From NCBI GenBank assembly GCA_934446455.1, contig CAKSEE010000026.1, positions 1-38,388 of the forward strand: a DNA stretch of 38,388 bases. Reading direction: 5' to 3'. Origin of the DNA: an uncultured Oscillospiraceae bacterium. Its GTDB lineage: Bacteria; Bacillota; Clostridia; Oscillospirales; Ruminococcaceae. The notes below the pieces were generated by a model. The model saw only the letters and a program-made list of their open reading frames with translations, ran no database searches and was not told where the DNA came from. This document shows, piece by piece, positions 17,630-26,838 of this stretch; position 1 is the stretch's first letter; each line of letters begins with the position of its first letter. Both the position numbers and the translations under genes were made by a program.

Positions 17630-20600
17630 ATGTTTTTTAAGACTTTGGAAATACAGGGCTTCAAGTCCTTTGCAGATAAAACGGTGCTTAACTTCGACAC
17701 GCAGATAACTGCGGTAGTCGGCAGCAACGGCAACGGCAAAAGCAATATAAGCGACGCGCTGCGCTGGGTTATGGGAGAGCAGGGCGCAAAAACCCTGCGC
17801 GGCGAGAAGATGGAGGACATCATCTTTCACGGCACGGTTGAGCGCAAGCAGATGGGCTTCGCGCGCGTGGCGCTCACAATGGACAACACCGACAGGGCGC
17901 TCGACGTGGACGCGGACGAGGTGGTGATATCCCGCAAGCTCTACCGCTCGGGCGAGAGCGAGTACCTGATAAACGGGCAGCGCTCGCGCCTTAAGGACAT
18001 ACAGGAGCTGCTTATGGGTACGGGCCTTGGCAGGGACGGGTATTCCATAATCGGGCAGGGCAGGGTCGCGGATATTGTGAACTCGCGCGGCTCACAGCGC
18101 AGGGAGATTTTTGAGGAAGCGGCGGGAATCTCGCTTTTTCTGCACAAAAAGGCGGACGCGGAAAAGCAGCTTGCCTCGGCGGAGGAGAATATCACCCGCC
18201 AGCGCGACATAATAAAGATGTATGAGGAGCGCCTGCCCACCCTGCGCAGGCAGTCGGAAAAGGCGCTGCTGTTCACGGAGCTGCAGGGGCAGCGCAGGGA
18301 GCTTGAGATATCCGTAAGCGTAGCGCAGATGAACTCGCAGAAGGAAGATATGCGCAGGCTTGACGACCAGCTGCTGCTGAACCGCGGCGAGTGCGACAAC
18401 TTTGAAAGCGACATACGCCGCGCGCAGGCGGACATAGAGCAGCTTGCGGAGGACAAGAACGGCGCGCAGGGGCTTCTCGAACGGCACAGGCGCAGCATTC
18501 AGGCGGCAAGCGCGGAGCTTGCTGAAAAGAACGCCGCGATAAAGGTAGCCGAAAACGACCTTTCCCACAATGAGCAGCGCCGCACGGAGCTTTCAGAGCA
18601 GCTGCGCACGGCGCAGGAGAGCGGGCGCGAGTACGAGGAGCGCACGGGCGCCATCGCCGCGCAGATAGAGCAGGGCGAGCGCGCGCTTGCCGAGCTTTCT
18701 GAGAAATCCGCGCGGGCGGACGAGGAGCTTGCGGGCTTTACAAAGCGCAGCAGCGAGGCGGGCGAGGAGTACGCCGCGCTTGAAAGCGCCCTTGCCGAGG
18801 CGTACCGCAGAAAGAACGAGGCGGACACCGCCGTAAAGCAGGCGGAGCTTGCACGGCAGACTGCGCTCACGCAGAAAAACGTGTTTCTGGAGGGGCTTGC
18901 GGACAGCGAGGCGAAGCTGCGCGAGTATTCCGGGCAGACCGCGCAGGCGCACAACTCCCTTGCGGAGCTTGCGGAGGAGCGCGACAGGCAGAAGAACAGG
19001 CTCATGGGCTATCAGCGCATATCCGACGGCAAGCGCCGCAGAATGAACGAGCTGAAAACGGCGCTCGACGAGCTTAACGAGCAGCTGCGCGACAGGCAGA
19101 ACCGCCACCGCGTGCTGAGCGATGTAGAGCGGAACATGGTGGGCTATAACGGCGGCGTAAAGGCGGTAATGACCGCTTCGTCGCAGGGGAGGCTCAAGGG
19201 CATACACGGCATTGTGGCAAACGTCATTTCGGTTGACGAGCGCTACGTGCAGGCGATAGAAACGGTGCTGCAGGGCACCATGCAGAACGTTATCGTGGAC
19301 GACGGCGAGGTCGCTACGCGGTGCATAAATTTCCTGCGGCAGACAAACGCGGGGCGCGTTACGTTCTACCCGCTTACTACTATAAAGGGCAGACGGCTGC
19401 GCGAAAACGGGCTTGAAGCCGAGGACGGCGTTGAGGGCGTTGCAAGCGAGCTTGTGCGCTGCGACGACACGTACGGCGAGATAATAAGCAACCTGCTGGG
19501 CACGACGGTAATTGTGGACGATATGTTCTCCGCAAACCGCATAGCCAAGAAGTACGGCTACAGATTCCGCATTGTAACGCTTGACGGACAGCTGATAAAC
19601 GCAGGCGGCTCCTACACGGGCGGCTCGCGCGATACAAGGTTCAAGATGCTCTCAAACAAGCAGGAGATAGACGCGCTCTGGGCGGAGATTTCAGAGCTTA
19701 AAAAGACCGCTGCGGAAAAGAACGAGGCGTTTGCGCAGTATCAGGCGGAGATAAGCAAGGCGGACATAGAAATAGACGGCATGAACGATTCGCTGCGCGC
19801 GCTCGACAACAACGAGATAACGCTGCGCGCGGAGCTTCGCAGGCTGGAGAGCCTTACAGAGCAGCTTTCGCAGCAGGGCGACGCGGCAAAGCAGACCCTC
19901 GCGGAGTTTGACGCGCAGGCGCAGCGCCAGCAGCAGATAATCGCCGAAAACAGCGCGCTGCTTGAAGCGGCGGGGGCGGAAATAGCGGCGCTTGAAGAAA
20001 AGACCGCCGCGAAGGGCGGCGTGCGTAAGCAGGTCGAGGAGCGCATACGCGAGCTGTCAGAGCAGATGAGCGCGCTCAATCTCGAGAAGCTGTCCGTAAG
20101 CAAGGATATAGAGTCCCTGCGCGCAAAGGCGGCGGACATAGAGAACACGCGCAGGCTCTTAGCGCGCAACAGCAGCGAGTTTGTAACGCGCATGGAGGAG
20201 CTTGACAGCTCCGACAGGGAGATACGCGAGAGCATAGAGCGCATAAGGCTCGAAATAGAAGCGGGCAGCGGCGAGGTAGACGAAAAGAATACCGAGATAG
20301 ACCGCCTATCCGCGGAGGTTACAGCGCTTGAGCAGAAGATAACCGAGCGCCGCCGCGACATAGACGAGGCGAACGCGCACAAGGAAAAGTTCTCGCGCGA
20401 GGTGGCGCGCTTAGAGGAGCGCCGCGCTTCGATGCAGAAGGAGTACGACGGCATTGTCGATATGCTGTTCAAGCGCTACGAGCTTATCGTGTCGCAGGCG
20501 GTGGAGCTTGCAAAGCCGCTTGAAAACCTCATGGCGGCGGAAAGCGAGCTTGACGGGCTGAAAAAGCGCATAAACGCGCTCGGCACGGTGAACACCGATT

Positions 20601-21199
20601 CCATAGACGAGTACCAGCAGGTGTCGGAGCTTTACGAGTTCCAGTCCGCGCAGCTTGCGGACATAGAGAAGTCCAAGGCGGAGCTTGAAAGCGTTATAGA
20701 GCAGCTTACGGGCGACATCAAAACGCGCTTTCTGCACAGCTTTGAGGAGATTAACGGCTATTTCAGGGAGATATTTGTTGAAATATTCGGGGACGGCGCG
20801 CACGCGGAGCTTGAGCTTACCGACCCCGAGGACGTGCTTAATTCCGGCATAGAGATAAACGCGGCGCCCCCGGGCAAGGTAATAAAGAACCTTATCTCGC
20901 TTTCGGGAGGCGAGCAGACTATGGTGGCGATAACCATTTATCTCGCGATACTCAAGCACCGCCCCACGCCGTTCTGTATGCTCGACGAGGTAGACGCGGC
21001 GCTCGACGACGTAAACGTTGAGAAGTACATACGCTACCTCAATCGGTTCAGCAGCCAGACGCAGCTTATGGTGATATCCCACAGACGCGGCACTATCGAG
21101 GGCTGCAAGGTGCTTTACGGCGTGTTCATGCAGGAGAAGGGAGTTTCCCGCCTGCTGAGAAGGGAGCTTACCGATGAGCTGGACGTTGAATTAAAGTAA
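17630..21199 (+). CDS. smc: Chromosome segregation ATPase SMC
   Basis: SMC forms, with ScpA and ScpB, the bacterial condensin complex that organises and separates chromosomes. The 1189-residue protein has the normal layout: Walker A GSNGNGKS (31-38), a long coiled coil (about 170-510), the hinge (about 515-670, with IHGIVANVISVD and GGSYTGGS), the return coiled coil to about 1030, and the C-terminal head with LSGGEQ (about 1090) and Walker B FCMLDEVDAALDD (about 1113-1125). ATG 17630 lies 19 bases after the radical SAM stop with a modest TTTTGGAG site. The coiled coil is exceptionally rich in Glu, Ala and Arg, as usual for the family. smc-ftsY adjacency is standard in Firmicutes. Confidence 0.97.
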   Translation: MFFKTLEIQGFKSFADKTVLNFDTQITAVVGSNGNGKSNISDALRWVMGEQGAKTLRGEKMEDIIFHGTVERKQMGFARVALTMDNTDRALDVDADEVVISRKLYRSGESEYLINGQRSRLKDIQELLMGTGLGRDGYSIIGQGRVADIVNSRGSQRREIFEEAAGISLFLHKKADAEKQLASAEENITRQRDIIKMYEERLPTLRRQSEKALLFTELQGQRRELEISVSVAQMNSQKEDMRRLDDQLLLNRGECDNFESDIRRAQADIEQLAEDKNGAQGLLERHRRSIQAASAELAEKNAAIKVAENDLSHNEQRRTELSEQLRTAQESGREYEERTGAIAAQIEQGERALAELSEKSARADEELAGFTKRSSEAGEEYAALESALAEAYRRKNEADTAVKQAELARQTALTQKNVFLEGLADSEAKLREYSGQTAQAHNSLAELAEERDRQKNRLMGYQRISDGKRRRMNELKTALDELNEQLRDRQNRHRVLSDVERNMVGYNGGVKAVMTASSQGRLKGIHGIVANVISVDERYVQAIETVLQGTMQNVIVDDGEVATRCINFLRQTNAGRVTFYPLTTIKGRRLRENGLEAEDGVEGVASELVRCDDTYGEIISNLLGTTVIVDDMFSANRIAKKYGYRFRIVTLDGQLINAGGSYTGGSRDTRFKMLSNKQEIDALWAEISELKKTAAEKNEAFAQYQAEISKADIEIDGMNDSLRALDNNEITLRAELRRLESLTEQLSQQGDAAKQTLAEFDAQAQRQQQIIAENSALLEAAGAEIAALEEKTAAKGGVRKQVEERIRELSEQMSALNLEKLSVSKDIESLRAKAADIENTRRLLARNSSEFVTRMEELDSSDREIRESIERIRLEIEAGSGEVDEKNTEIDRLSAEVTALEQKITERRRDIDEANAHKEKFSREVARLEERRASMQKEYDGIVDMLFKRYELIVSQAVELAKPLENLMAAESELDGLKKRINALGTVNTDSIDEYQQVSELYEFQSAQLADIEKSKAELESVIEQLTGDIKTRFLHSFEEINGYFREIFVEIFGDGAHAELELTDPEDVLNSGIEINAAPPGKVIKNLISLSGGEQTMVAITIYLAILKHRPTPFCMLDEVDAALDDVNVEKYIRYLNRFSSQTQLMVISHRRGTIEGCKVLYGVFMQEKGVSRLLRRELTDELDVELK

Positions 21200-21208
21200 G
21201 GAGGTCAT

Positions 21209-22483
21209 ATGGGACTGTTCGATATATTCAAGAAGAAAAAGCCGCAGGACGGCGGGCAGGACAACACGGACGAGCTCTCCGAACTGAACGCGCTGTCCGA
21301 AACCGAGGAAGCGGACGGCGTTGAGGAGCTTGACGCCATTGACGGCCCTGCGGGGGACGCGCCCGGGGCGGAAGCGCCGCAGGCGGTCATAATTCCGAAC
21401 GGCACGGAGACGGCGGATATTTCCGACCCCGTTGCGCATATGTCCGAGGTGCTCGACCCGATGTTCGGCGTAGAGCCCGGGCAGCCCGAGGGCCCCGCCG
21501 AGGCTGAGGAAGCCCCCGCAGAGGAGCGCGGCGATGAGCAGGAAGCTCTCCCCGAGGAAACGGAAGCGCCGAAGAAGGAGGGGCTGTTCACAAAGCTGAA
21601 AAACGGGCTTAAAAAGACCAAGGACGGCTTTGTAAGCAAGATAGAGCTGCTGATAAACTCGTTCACGAAGATAGACGAGGACTTTTTCGACGAGCTGGAG
21701 GAAACGCTTATCCTCTCGGATATCGGCGCGGAAACGTCGATGGACATTTGCGACAGGCTGCGCGCGGAGGTAAAGCGCACGGGCGCTACCGACCCCGCCG
21801 TTATAAAGGAGCTGCTGCGCGGCATAATAGCGCAGATGCTGACGGGCGAAAACGAACTGCGGCTCGGAACGAAGCCGTCCGTTGTAATGGTTATCGGCGT
21901 GAACGGCGCGGGCAAAACCACCACCATAGGCAAGCTTGCAGCGAACCTTAAGCGCAGCGGCAAGCGCGTTATCGTGGCTGCTGCGGACACGTTCAGGGCG
22001 GCTGCCATCGACCAGCTTAACGTGTGGACCGACCGCGCGGGCGTCGAAATAGTAAAGCACAGCGAGGGCAGCGACCCTGCGGCGGTGATATTCGACGCGA
22101 TAAACGCAGCCAAGGCGCGCGGCGCGGATGTTGTTCTCTGCGACACCGCAGGCCGCCTGCACAACAAAAAGAACCTCATGGAGGAGCTGCGCAAGATAGC
22201 GCGCGTTATTTCGCGCGAGCTGCCCGAGGCGAGCGTTGAAACGCTGCTCGTTCTTGACGCGACAACAGGGCAGAATGCTGTTAATCAGGCGCGGCTTTTC
22301 AGTGAAACTGCCGAAATTTCGGGCATTGTGCTCACAAAGCTTGACGGAACGGCAAAAGGTGGTATAATAATAGCTATAAAGAACGAGCTTGGCATTCCCG
22401 TAAAGCTTGTGGGCGTGGGCGAGAAGATAGACGACCTTCAGCCGTTCATACCCGAGGATTATGTCAAGGCTTTGTTTGAATGA
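21209..22483 (+). CDS. ftsY: Signal recognition particle receptor FtsY
   Basis: FtsY is the membrane-associated GTPase that receives ribosome-SRP complexes for co-translational insertion of membrane proteins. In 424 residues a long acidic N-terminal A domain (about 10-120, rich in Glu, Asp and Ala) precedes the NG domain. The G motifs are GVNGAGKTTTIGKLA (about 230-244), DTFRAAAIDQL, DTAGRLHNKKNLMEEL (about 312-327) and TKLDGTAKGG (about 376-385), closing with VGVGEKIDDLQPF. ATG 21209 follows AAGGAGG. The unusually long acidic region is normal in length class for FtsY but poorly conserved in sequence. Confidence 0.97.
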   Translation: MGLFDIFKKKKPQDGGQDNTDELSELNALSETEEADGVEELDAIDGPAGDAPGAEAPQAVIIPNGTETADISDPVAHMSEVLDPMFGVEPGQPEGPAEAEEAPAEERGDEQEALPEETEAPKKEGLFTKLKNGLKKTKDGFVSKIELLINSFTKIDEDFFDELEETLILSDIGAETSMDICDRLRAEVKRTGATDPAVIKELLRGIIAQMLTGENELRLGTKPSVVMVIGVNGAGKTTTIGKLAANLKRSGKRVIVAAADTFRAAAIDQLNVWTDRAGVEIVKHSEGSDPAAVIFDAINAAKARGADVVLCDTAGRLHNKKNLMEELRKIARVISRELPEASVETLLVLDATTGQNAVNQARLFSETAEISGIVLTKLDGTAKGGIIIAIKNELGIPVKLVGVGEKIDDLQPFIPEDYVKALFE

Positions 22484-22505
22484 TTTTTGAGCGAAAGGAA
22501 CAGAT

Positions 22506-23153
22506 ATGAAACATCATCACAAAACGGGCGAAGAAAAACCTGCCGCCGCTACGCCTGTCCGACAGCGGCTGATAATAGCGTCAAACAACGCGGGAAAAAT
22601 AAGGGAGTTCAGGCAGCTCCTCGCCCCGTTCGGGTTCGACGTGATCTCTATGCGCGAGGCAGGCTTTACAGACGAGATAACCGAGGACGGCGAAACCTTT
22701 GAGGAGAACGCGCACATCAAGGCGCGCGCCGTGTTCGAGGCTACGCACCTCCCCACGATAGCGGACGACAGCGGGCTTGAGATAGACTTCCTCAACGGCG
22801 CGCCCGGAGTGTACTCCGCGCGTTACGCGGGCGAGGGCGCAAGCGACGCGGACCGCTGCGAAAAGGTGCTTGAGGAAATGCACGGCGTTGCGCGTCCACT
22901 GCGCGAGGCGCGGTTTGTATGCTCGATATACTTCATTTACGCCGAGGACGACGAGTATTCCGTAAACGGCACGGTTGATGGCTACATAGGCGATGAAATG
23001 ACGGGCGACAACGGCTTCGGCTACGACCCGATATTCATGCTGGAAAACGACAAGAGCATGGCTCAGCTCGACGACGAGGAGAAGAACGCGATTTCGCACC
23101 GCGCACGCGCGTTCGAGCAGCTGGCGCAGATACTGAAGGAGAAGTTTTCATAA
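22506..23153 (+). CDS. rdgB: XTP/dITP diphosphatase (HAM1/RdgB family)
   Basis: This house-cleaning pyrophosphatase removes dITP and XTP from the nucleotide pool. The 215-residue protein shows IIASNNAGKIREF (nucleotide-binding start), ADDSGLEIDFLNGAPGVYSARYAGEGA and FGYDPIF, all diagnostic. About 20 extra N-terminal residues (MKHHHKTGEEKPAAATPVRQ) precede the conserved Leu-Ile-Ile-Ala start. ATG 22506 has GAAAGGAA upstream and no better internal start is visible, so the extension is probably real. The stop directly abuts the yhbY start. Confidence 0.93.
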   Translation: MKHHHKTGEEKPAAATPVRQRLIIASNNAGKIREFRQLLAPFGFDVISMREAGFTDEITEDGETFEENAHIKARAVFEATHLPTIADDSGLEIDFLNGAPGVYSARYAGEGASDADRCEKVLEEMHGVARPLREARFVCSIYFIYAEDDEYSVNGTVDGYIGDEMTGDNGFGYDPIFMLENDKSMAQLDDEEKNAISHRARAFEQLAQILKEKFS

Positions 23154-23450
23154 ATGCTTACAAGTAAACAAAGAGCGCACCTGCGTTCCATAGCGCAGGG
23201 CTACAACACTATTTTCTACGTTGGCAAACAGGGTATAGGCGAGGAGCTTGTAAAGCAGCTTGACAACGCCATAGAGTCCCGCGAGCTTATCAAGGTAGGC
23301 GTGCAGGAGAACTGCGACTACACCGCAAGAGAGGCGGCGGACGACATCTCCGCAAAGCTCGGTGCGGACGTGGTGCAGGTTATCGGGCGCAAATTCGTGC
23401 TTTGGCGCAGGAGCAGCGACCCGAAGAAAAGGGTGATAGAGCTTGATTAA
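23154..23450 (+). CDS. yhbY: YhbY/CRM-domain RNA-binding protein
   Basis: A 98-residue single CRM domain that associates with pre-50S ribosomal particles. It shows LTSKQRAHLRSIAQG, the GKQGI loop (VGKQGIGEEL) and ELIKVGVQENC, and ends in FVLWRRSSDPKKRVIEL. ATG 23154 immediately follows the rdgB stop, with GGAGAAG inside rdgB. It overlaps nadD by eight bases, an arrangement (yhbY-nadD-yqeK-rsfS) typical of Firmicutes. Confidence 0.94.
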   Translation: MLTSKQRAHLRSIAQGYNTIFYVGKQGIGEELVKQLDNAIESRELIKVGVQENCDYTAREAADDISAKLGADVVQVIGRKFVLWRRSSDPKKRVIELD

Positions 23451-24048
23451 GACGGGTATTTTCGGCGGAGCGTTCAACCCCGTGCATAACGGCCATGTGC
23501 GCCTTGCGGAGGAGGCTGTAAAGCAGCTCAAATTGAAGCGGCTGCTAATTATTCCTACTTACTGCTCGCCGCACAAGCACACAGACCTCGCCCCGTTCGA
23601 CGACAGGGCGCAGATGTGCGCGCAGGCTTTCGGTCATATCGCGGGCGCGGAGGTGTGCGACATAGAGCGCAGGCTCGGCGGGACAAGCTACACGATAAAT
23701 ACGCTGCGCGCGCTCAGGGAGCAGTACCCTGGCGAGCAGTTCTACCTGCTCATCGGCGGCGATATGCTGTTCAGCTTTGACAAGTGGTTCAGGTACGAGG
23801 CTATCCTCAACGAGGCTAAGGTGTGCGCCGTGGCGCGCGGCGGCGACAGCTACGCGGATATGCTGGAATACGCAAACGAGCTGGGCAGGATACGCGTGCT
23901 GCCTACGCAGGCGCTCGACATAAGCTCAACGCAGGTGCGGGAGCTTGCCGCGCGCGGCGGGGACATCTCCGCGCTAGTGCCGCCGCAGACTGCGGAATAT
24001 ATCTCGCAGCACGGGCTTTACCGTGCGGACGGAGGGGCTGACTCTTGA
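23443..24048 (+). CDS. nadD: Nicotinate-nucleotide adenylyltransferase
   Basis: NadD joins nicotinate mononucleotide and ATP to deamido-NAD in NAD synthesis. The 201-residue protein has the nucleotidyltransferase motif GGAFNPVHNGHVRLAEEA and the C-terminal ISSTQVRELAARG, plus LLIGGDMLFSFDKWFRYE for substrate binding. The start is TTG 23443 inside the last codons of yhbY, with AAGGGTG a few bases upstream. A GTG or ATG at the conserved N terminus is not available. The non-ATG start and the overlap suggest coupled translation. Confidence 0.94.
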   Translation: MIKTGIFGGAFNPVHNGHVRLAEEAVKQLKLKRLLIIPTYCSPHKHTDLAPFDDRAQMCAQAFGHIAGAEVCDIERRLGGTSYTINTLRALREQYPGEQFYLLIGGDMLFSFDKWFRYEAILNEAKVCAVARGGDSYADMLEYANELGRIRVLPTQALDISSTQVRELAARGGDISALVPPQTAEYISQHGLYRADGGADS

Positions 24049-24638
24049 GCAGATACGAGGAATTTGACGAATACGAGGAGCTGCTGCGCACGCGCCTTTC
24101 AAAAAAGCGCTTTACGCACAGCATTAACGTGGCTGAGGCGTGCTATTCCCTTGCGGAGCGCTACGGCGCTGACAGGAAGCGCTGCTACATGGCAGGGCTT
24201 CTGCACGACATAATGAAAGAGGCGGACCCCGCGGAGCAGCGCGAATATACCGTAAACAGCGGGCTTTCACCCGACCCCGCCGAGGTGGACACCCCCGCGC
24301 TGTGGCACGCGGTGGCGGGCGGGCGGTATATCCGCGAGAAGCTTGGCATAGAGGACGCGGAGATAATAAGCGCGGTGAGATTCCATACGGTGGGCGCCGC
24401 GGCGCTCACGCTGCTTGAAAAGATTGTGTATCTCGGCGATATGATAAGCGCCGAGCGGAAGTATAAAGATGTTGACAAGTTCAGGAAGATATGCTATGAT
24501 GATATAGACAAGGCGATGTCCGTGGCGCTTATTTACCAGATAGAGAGCGTATGCGAAAAGTGCGGGCAGCTGCCGGAATATACGTTTGAGGCATATAACT
24601 ATTATCTGAGCTTCAACAAGGATAAGGAGAGATTATGA
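24045..24638 (+). CDS. yqeK: YqeK-type HD hydrolase (symmetrical Ap4A hydrolase)
   Basis: YqeK enzymes split diadenosine tetraphosphate into two ADP molecules. The 197-residue HD-domain protein shows HSINVAEACYSLAERYG, the metal-binding HD pair in AGLLHDIMKEAD, WHAVAGG and the later IVYLGDMISAERKY motif. The start is TTG 24045, overlapping the nadD stop by four bases. The protein ends with an ATGA overlap into rsfS, as in other Firmicutes. Confidence 0.92.
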   Translation: MSRYEEFDEYEELLRTRLSKKRFTHSINVAEACYSLAERYGADRKRCYMAGLLHDIMKEADPAEQREYTVNSGLSPDPAEVDTPALWHAVAGGRYIREKLGIEDAEIISAVRFHTVGAAALTLLEKIVYLGDMISAERKYKDVDKFRKICYDDIDKAMSVALIYQIESVCEKCGQLPEYTFEAYNYYLSFNKDKERL

Positions 24639-24988
24639 CAGACAGAGAAGAACTTGAAATAGCGGTAAAGGCGCTTTCTTCAAAAAAGGCGCTTGACATA
24701 AAGGCGCTTAAGGTGGATGACCTGACGATTCTCGCAAACTACTTCGTTATAGCCTCCGCTGCAAGCACAACGCAGGTAAAGGCGCTTGCGGACGAGGTGG
24801 AATACAAGCTCTCTCAGGCGGGGATCACCCCCAAGAGCATTGAGGGCGAGCAGAGCAGAACGTGGATTGTCCTCGACTACATCGATGTTATCGTGCATAT
24901 CTTCACCGAGGAAACCCGCAGCTTCTATCAGCTCGAGCACCTCTGGGCCGACGGCACGCCCGTGGATATTTCGGGCATGGTAGACTAA
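24635..24988 (+). CDS. rsfS: Ribosomal silencing factor RsfS
   Basis: RsfS binds L14 on the 50S subunit and blocks joining to 30S in poor nutrition. The 117-residue protein contains LKVDDLTILANYFVIASAAS, STTQVKALADEVEYKL, EGEQSRTWIVLDYIDVIVHI and FYQLEHLWADG, all typical. ATG 24635 overlaps the yqeK stop (ATGA) with GGAGAG upstream. It is the last gene of this co-directional cluster, with a terminator starting in its stop codon. Confidence 0.95.
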   Translation: MTDREELEIAVKALSSKKALDIKALKVDDLTILANYFVIASAASTTQVKALADEVEYKLSQAGITPKSIEGEQSRTWIVLDYIDVIVHIFTEETRSFYQLEHLWADGTPVDISGMVD

Positions 24989-25005
24989 AAGCGCGCGGCG
25001 CTTTT
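24987..25005 (+). terminator. Terminator of the topA-rsfS gene cluster
   Basis: AAAAGCGC (24987-24994) pairs with GCGCTTTT (24998-25005) around GCG. The stem starts within the rsfS TAA and ends in four U residues. Confidence 0.7.
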
Positions 25006-25055
25006 GGCTAAAATGTACAATTCAAAAAAAGTTTCATAATTTTTCAAATACCCCC

Positions 25056-25084
25056 TTGACAAAAGCGGGTTTTGGAGTTATAAT
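25056..25084 (+). promoter_or_regulatory. Promoter of rpsU
   Basis: TTGACA (25056-25061), a 17-base spacer and TATAAT (25079-25084), with CCCCC immediately before the -35. The following leader (about 65 nt) can form three small hairpins: TATAC/GTATA (25091-25105), CTAC/GTAG (25107-25120) and TGCC/GGCA (25129-25140). The last one abuts the ribosome site. Confidence 0.88.
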
Positions 25085-25157
25085 TAAGCATATACTTTTT
25101 GTATAACTACTATTTTGTAGATAACCTATGCCACATGGCAAAGGGAGGGAAATATAG

Positions 25158-25331
25158 ATGGCAGAAATTCGTCTTGGCAAAAATGAATCTCTTGATACCG
25201 CTCTTAAGCGTTTCAAGCGTTCATGCGCAAGGGACGGCGTTCTTGCTGAAGTTCGTAAAAGAGAGCATTACGAAAAGCCTTCGGTAAAACGTAAGAAGAA
25301 GTCCGAAGCTGCTCGCAAGCGCAAGTTCTGA
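25158..25331 (+). CDS. rpsU: 30S ribosomal protein S21
   Basis: A 57-residue, very basic small-subunit protein located near the anti-Shine-Dalgarno region of 16S rRNA. It reads [20 protein letters not shown], then [20 protein letters not shown], and ends in a Lys/Arg-rich tail ([14 protein letters not shown]). ATG 25158 follows AAAGGGAGGG. It has its own promoter and terminator, so it is monocistronic. Confidence 0.96.
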   Translation: MAEIRLGKNESLDTALKRFKRSCARDGVLAEVRKREHYEKPSVKRKKKSEAARKRKF

Positions 25332-25369
25332 TTTTACGGAGCTTCATTGTTGTAAAACACAAACGGGTC

Positions 25370-25405
25370 GAACCGAGCGGAGGAAATCTGCTCGGTTCAT
25401 TCATT
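25370..25405 (+). terminator. Terminator downstream of rpsU
   Basis: Bases 25370-25381 pair with 25387-25398 (12 pairs, one G-U) around GGAAA, followed by a weak T-rich stretch ATTCATT. Confidence 0.7.
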
Positions 25406-25486
25406 ATACGGGACAATGCCGCGCAGGCGGCGGTTTACGGTGTATATGGCGCGCAGGTATGCTGCCGCGTCTTTCGGAGGGGTGCT

Positions 25487-25987
25487 ATGCTGTTCAGGCC
25501 GACATTCTGGCTAAAAAACGTGTTTCAGATCGACGAGGAGTTTCTGGCGCGCAATAACGTAAAGGCGCTTGTGCTCGACCTTGACAACACGCTGTCCATG
25601 CACGGCAATCCCGCCGCAGAGGAGGGCGTTGAGGAGTGGCTCGCGAAAATGCGGGAGCTTGGCGTTAAAATGCGCGTGGTGTCCAACAACACCACAAAGC
25701 GCGTGGCACCGCTCGCGGCAAGGCTTGGGCTGGAGTTCACCGCAAACGGCGCGAAGCCGCTTACGTTCGGCGTGAGCCGCGCGATGAAGGCGATGGGCGC
25801 GGACAAGGCGACGACGCTCGTAGTGGGCGACCAGATATTCACCGACGTTATGGCGGGGAATTTCAAGGGCGTGCGCACGGTGCTTGTAGAGCCGTTCCAC
25901 CTTGAAAAAACGTGGACGTTCCGCCTGAAAAGACGGCTTGAAAGCGCCGTTTTCCACAGGGATTATTCAAAGCTTGAAAGGAAATAG
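25487..25987 (+). CDS. yqeG: YqeG-family HAD phosphatase
   Basis: A 166-residue member of the HAD IIIA subfamily. The nucleophile motif is VLDLDNTLSMHG (in place of DxDxT), followed by VVSNNTTKRVAPLA and the acidic motif TTLVVGDQIFTDVMAGN. The N terminus FRPTFWLKNVFQID is typical of YqeG. Family members are thought to dephosphorylate phosphatidylglycerophosphate or small phospho-substrates; which applies here is not known. The ribosome site GGAGGGG lies before ATG 25487. The stop is one base before the next ATG. Confidence 0.88.
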   Translation: MLFRPTFWLKNVFQIDEEFLARNNVKALVLDLDNTLSMHGNPAAEEGVEEWLAKMRELGVKMRVVSNNTTKRVAPLAARLGLEFTANGAKPLTFGVSRAMKAMGADKATTLVVGDQIFTDVMAGNFKGVRTVLVEPFHLEKTWTFRLKRRLESAVFHRDYSKLERK

Positions 25988-25988
25988 T

Positions 25989-26828
25989 ATGGGTATCACA
26001 TTTGGACCGGGCGGCAATTCCGCAAGCTGGGGCAAGCGCAAGTTCCCCGAGGACCTGCCCGAATACCTGCGCTCCATGGGACTCAACGGCTACGAGGTAG
26101 AGTGCGGCAGGGGAGTGCGGCTGTCCGCACGGGCGGGGCTTCTGCTCGATATCGCGCGGGAGAACGGCATTTACGTCACGCTGCACGCGCCGTATTTCAT
26201 CTCACTGTCCTCCGTCGAGGAGGAGAAGCGCGACAAGAGCGTTGAGTATATCCTGCAGTCCGCGCAGGCGGCGAGAACGGTTGGCGCGCAGAAGATAGTG
26301 GTGCATTCGGGCAGCTGCTCTAAGATGAGCCGCAGCGAGGCGGTATATCTCGCAAAGCAGACCCTTGCGAAGGCACAGGCGGCGCTCGACGAAAACGGCT
26401 TTTCCGATATCATCATCTGCCCGGAAACAATGGGCAAGATAAACCAGCTCGGCACGCTTGAAGAGGTGCTCGAGCTGTGCGGGGTGGACGAGCGCTTCCT
26501 GCCCACGGTGGACTTCGGCCACCTTAACGCGCGCACGCTCGGCGGCATAAAGTCGCGCGGGGATTACGCGCGTATGCTCGACGGCATAGAAAACGCGCTC
26601 GGGCATGACAGGCTGTGCAGAATGCACATACATTTCAGCAAGATAGAGTACACTGCGGGCGGCGAGAAGCGCCACCTCACCTTTGCGGACGAGGTTTACG
26701 GCCCGCAGTTCGAGCCGCTTATGGAGGAGCTTGCAAAGCGCGCATTGTCACCCTCGGTGATATGCGAGAGCGACGGCACGCAGGCGGAGGACGCCGCGCA
26801 GATGAAGCGCTTCTACGAGTCGCTGTAA
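25989..26828 (+). CDS. Endonuclease IV-like TIM-barrel protein (AP endonuclease 2 family)
   Basis: A 279-residue TIM-barrel metalloenzyme of the xylose isomerase-like/endonuclease IV superfamily. Conserved metal-ligand blocks are visible: THAPY-like LHAPYFISLSS, KIVVHSGSCS, IICPETMGKINQLGT, TVDFGHLNARTLGG and HIHFSKIEYTAGGEKRH, ending ICESDGTQAED. These fit a deoxyribonuclease IV that cuts at abasic sites, although the barrel alone does not prove the substrate. ATG 25989 (AAGGAAA upstream) is preferred over the in-frame ATG 25938 inside yqeG because the conserved part begins GITFGPGGNS. Confidence 0.82.
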   Translation: MGITFGPGGNSASWGKRKFPEDLPEYLRSMGLNGYEVECGRGVRLSARAGLLLDIARENGIYVTLHAPYFISLSSVEEEKRDKSVEYILQSAQAARTVGAQKIVVHSGSCSKMSRSEAVYLAKQTLAKAQAALDENGFSDIIICPETMGKINQLGTLEEVLELCGVDERFLPTVDFGHLNARTLGGIKSRGDYARMLDGIENALGHDRLCRMHIHFSKIEYTAGGEKRHLTFADEVYGPQFEPLMEELAKRALSPSVICESDGTQAEDAAQMKRFYESL

Positions 26829-26838
26829 AGGAGACAAC

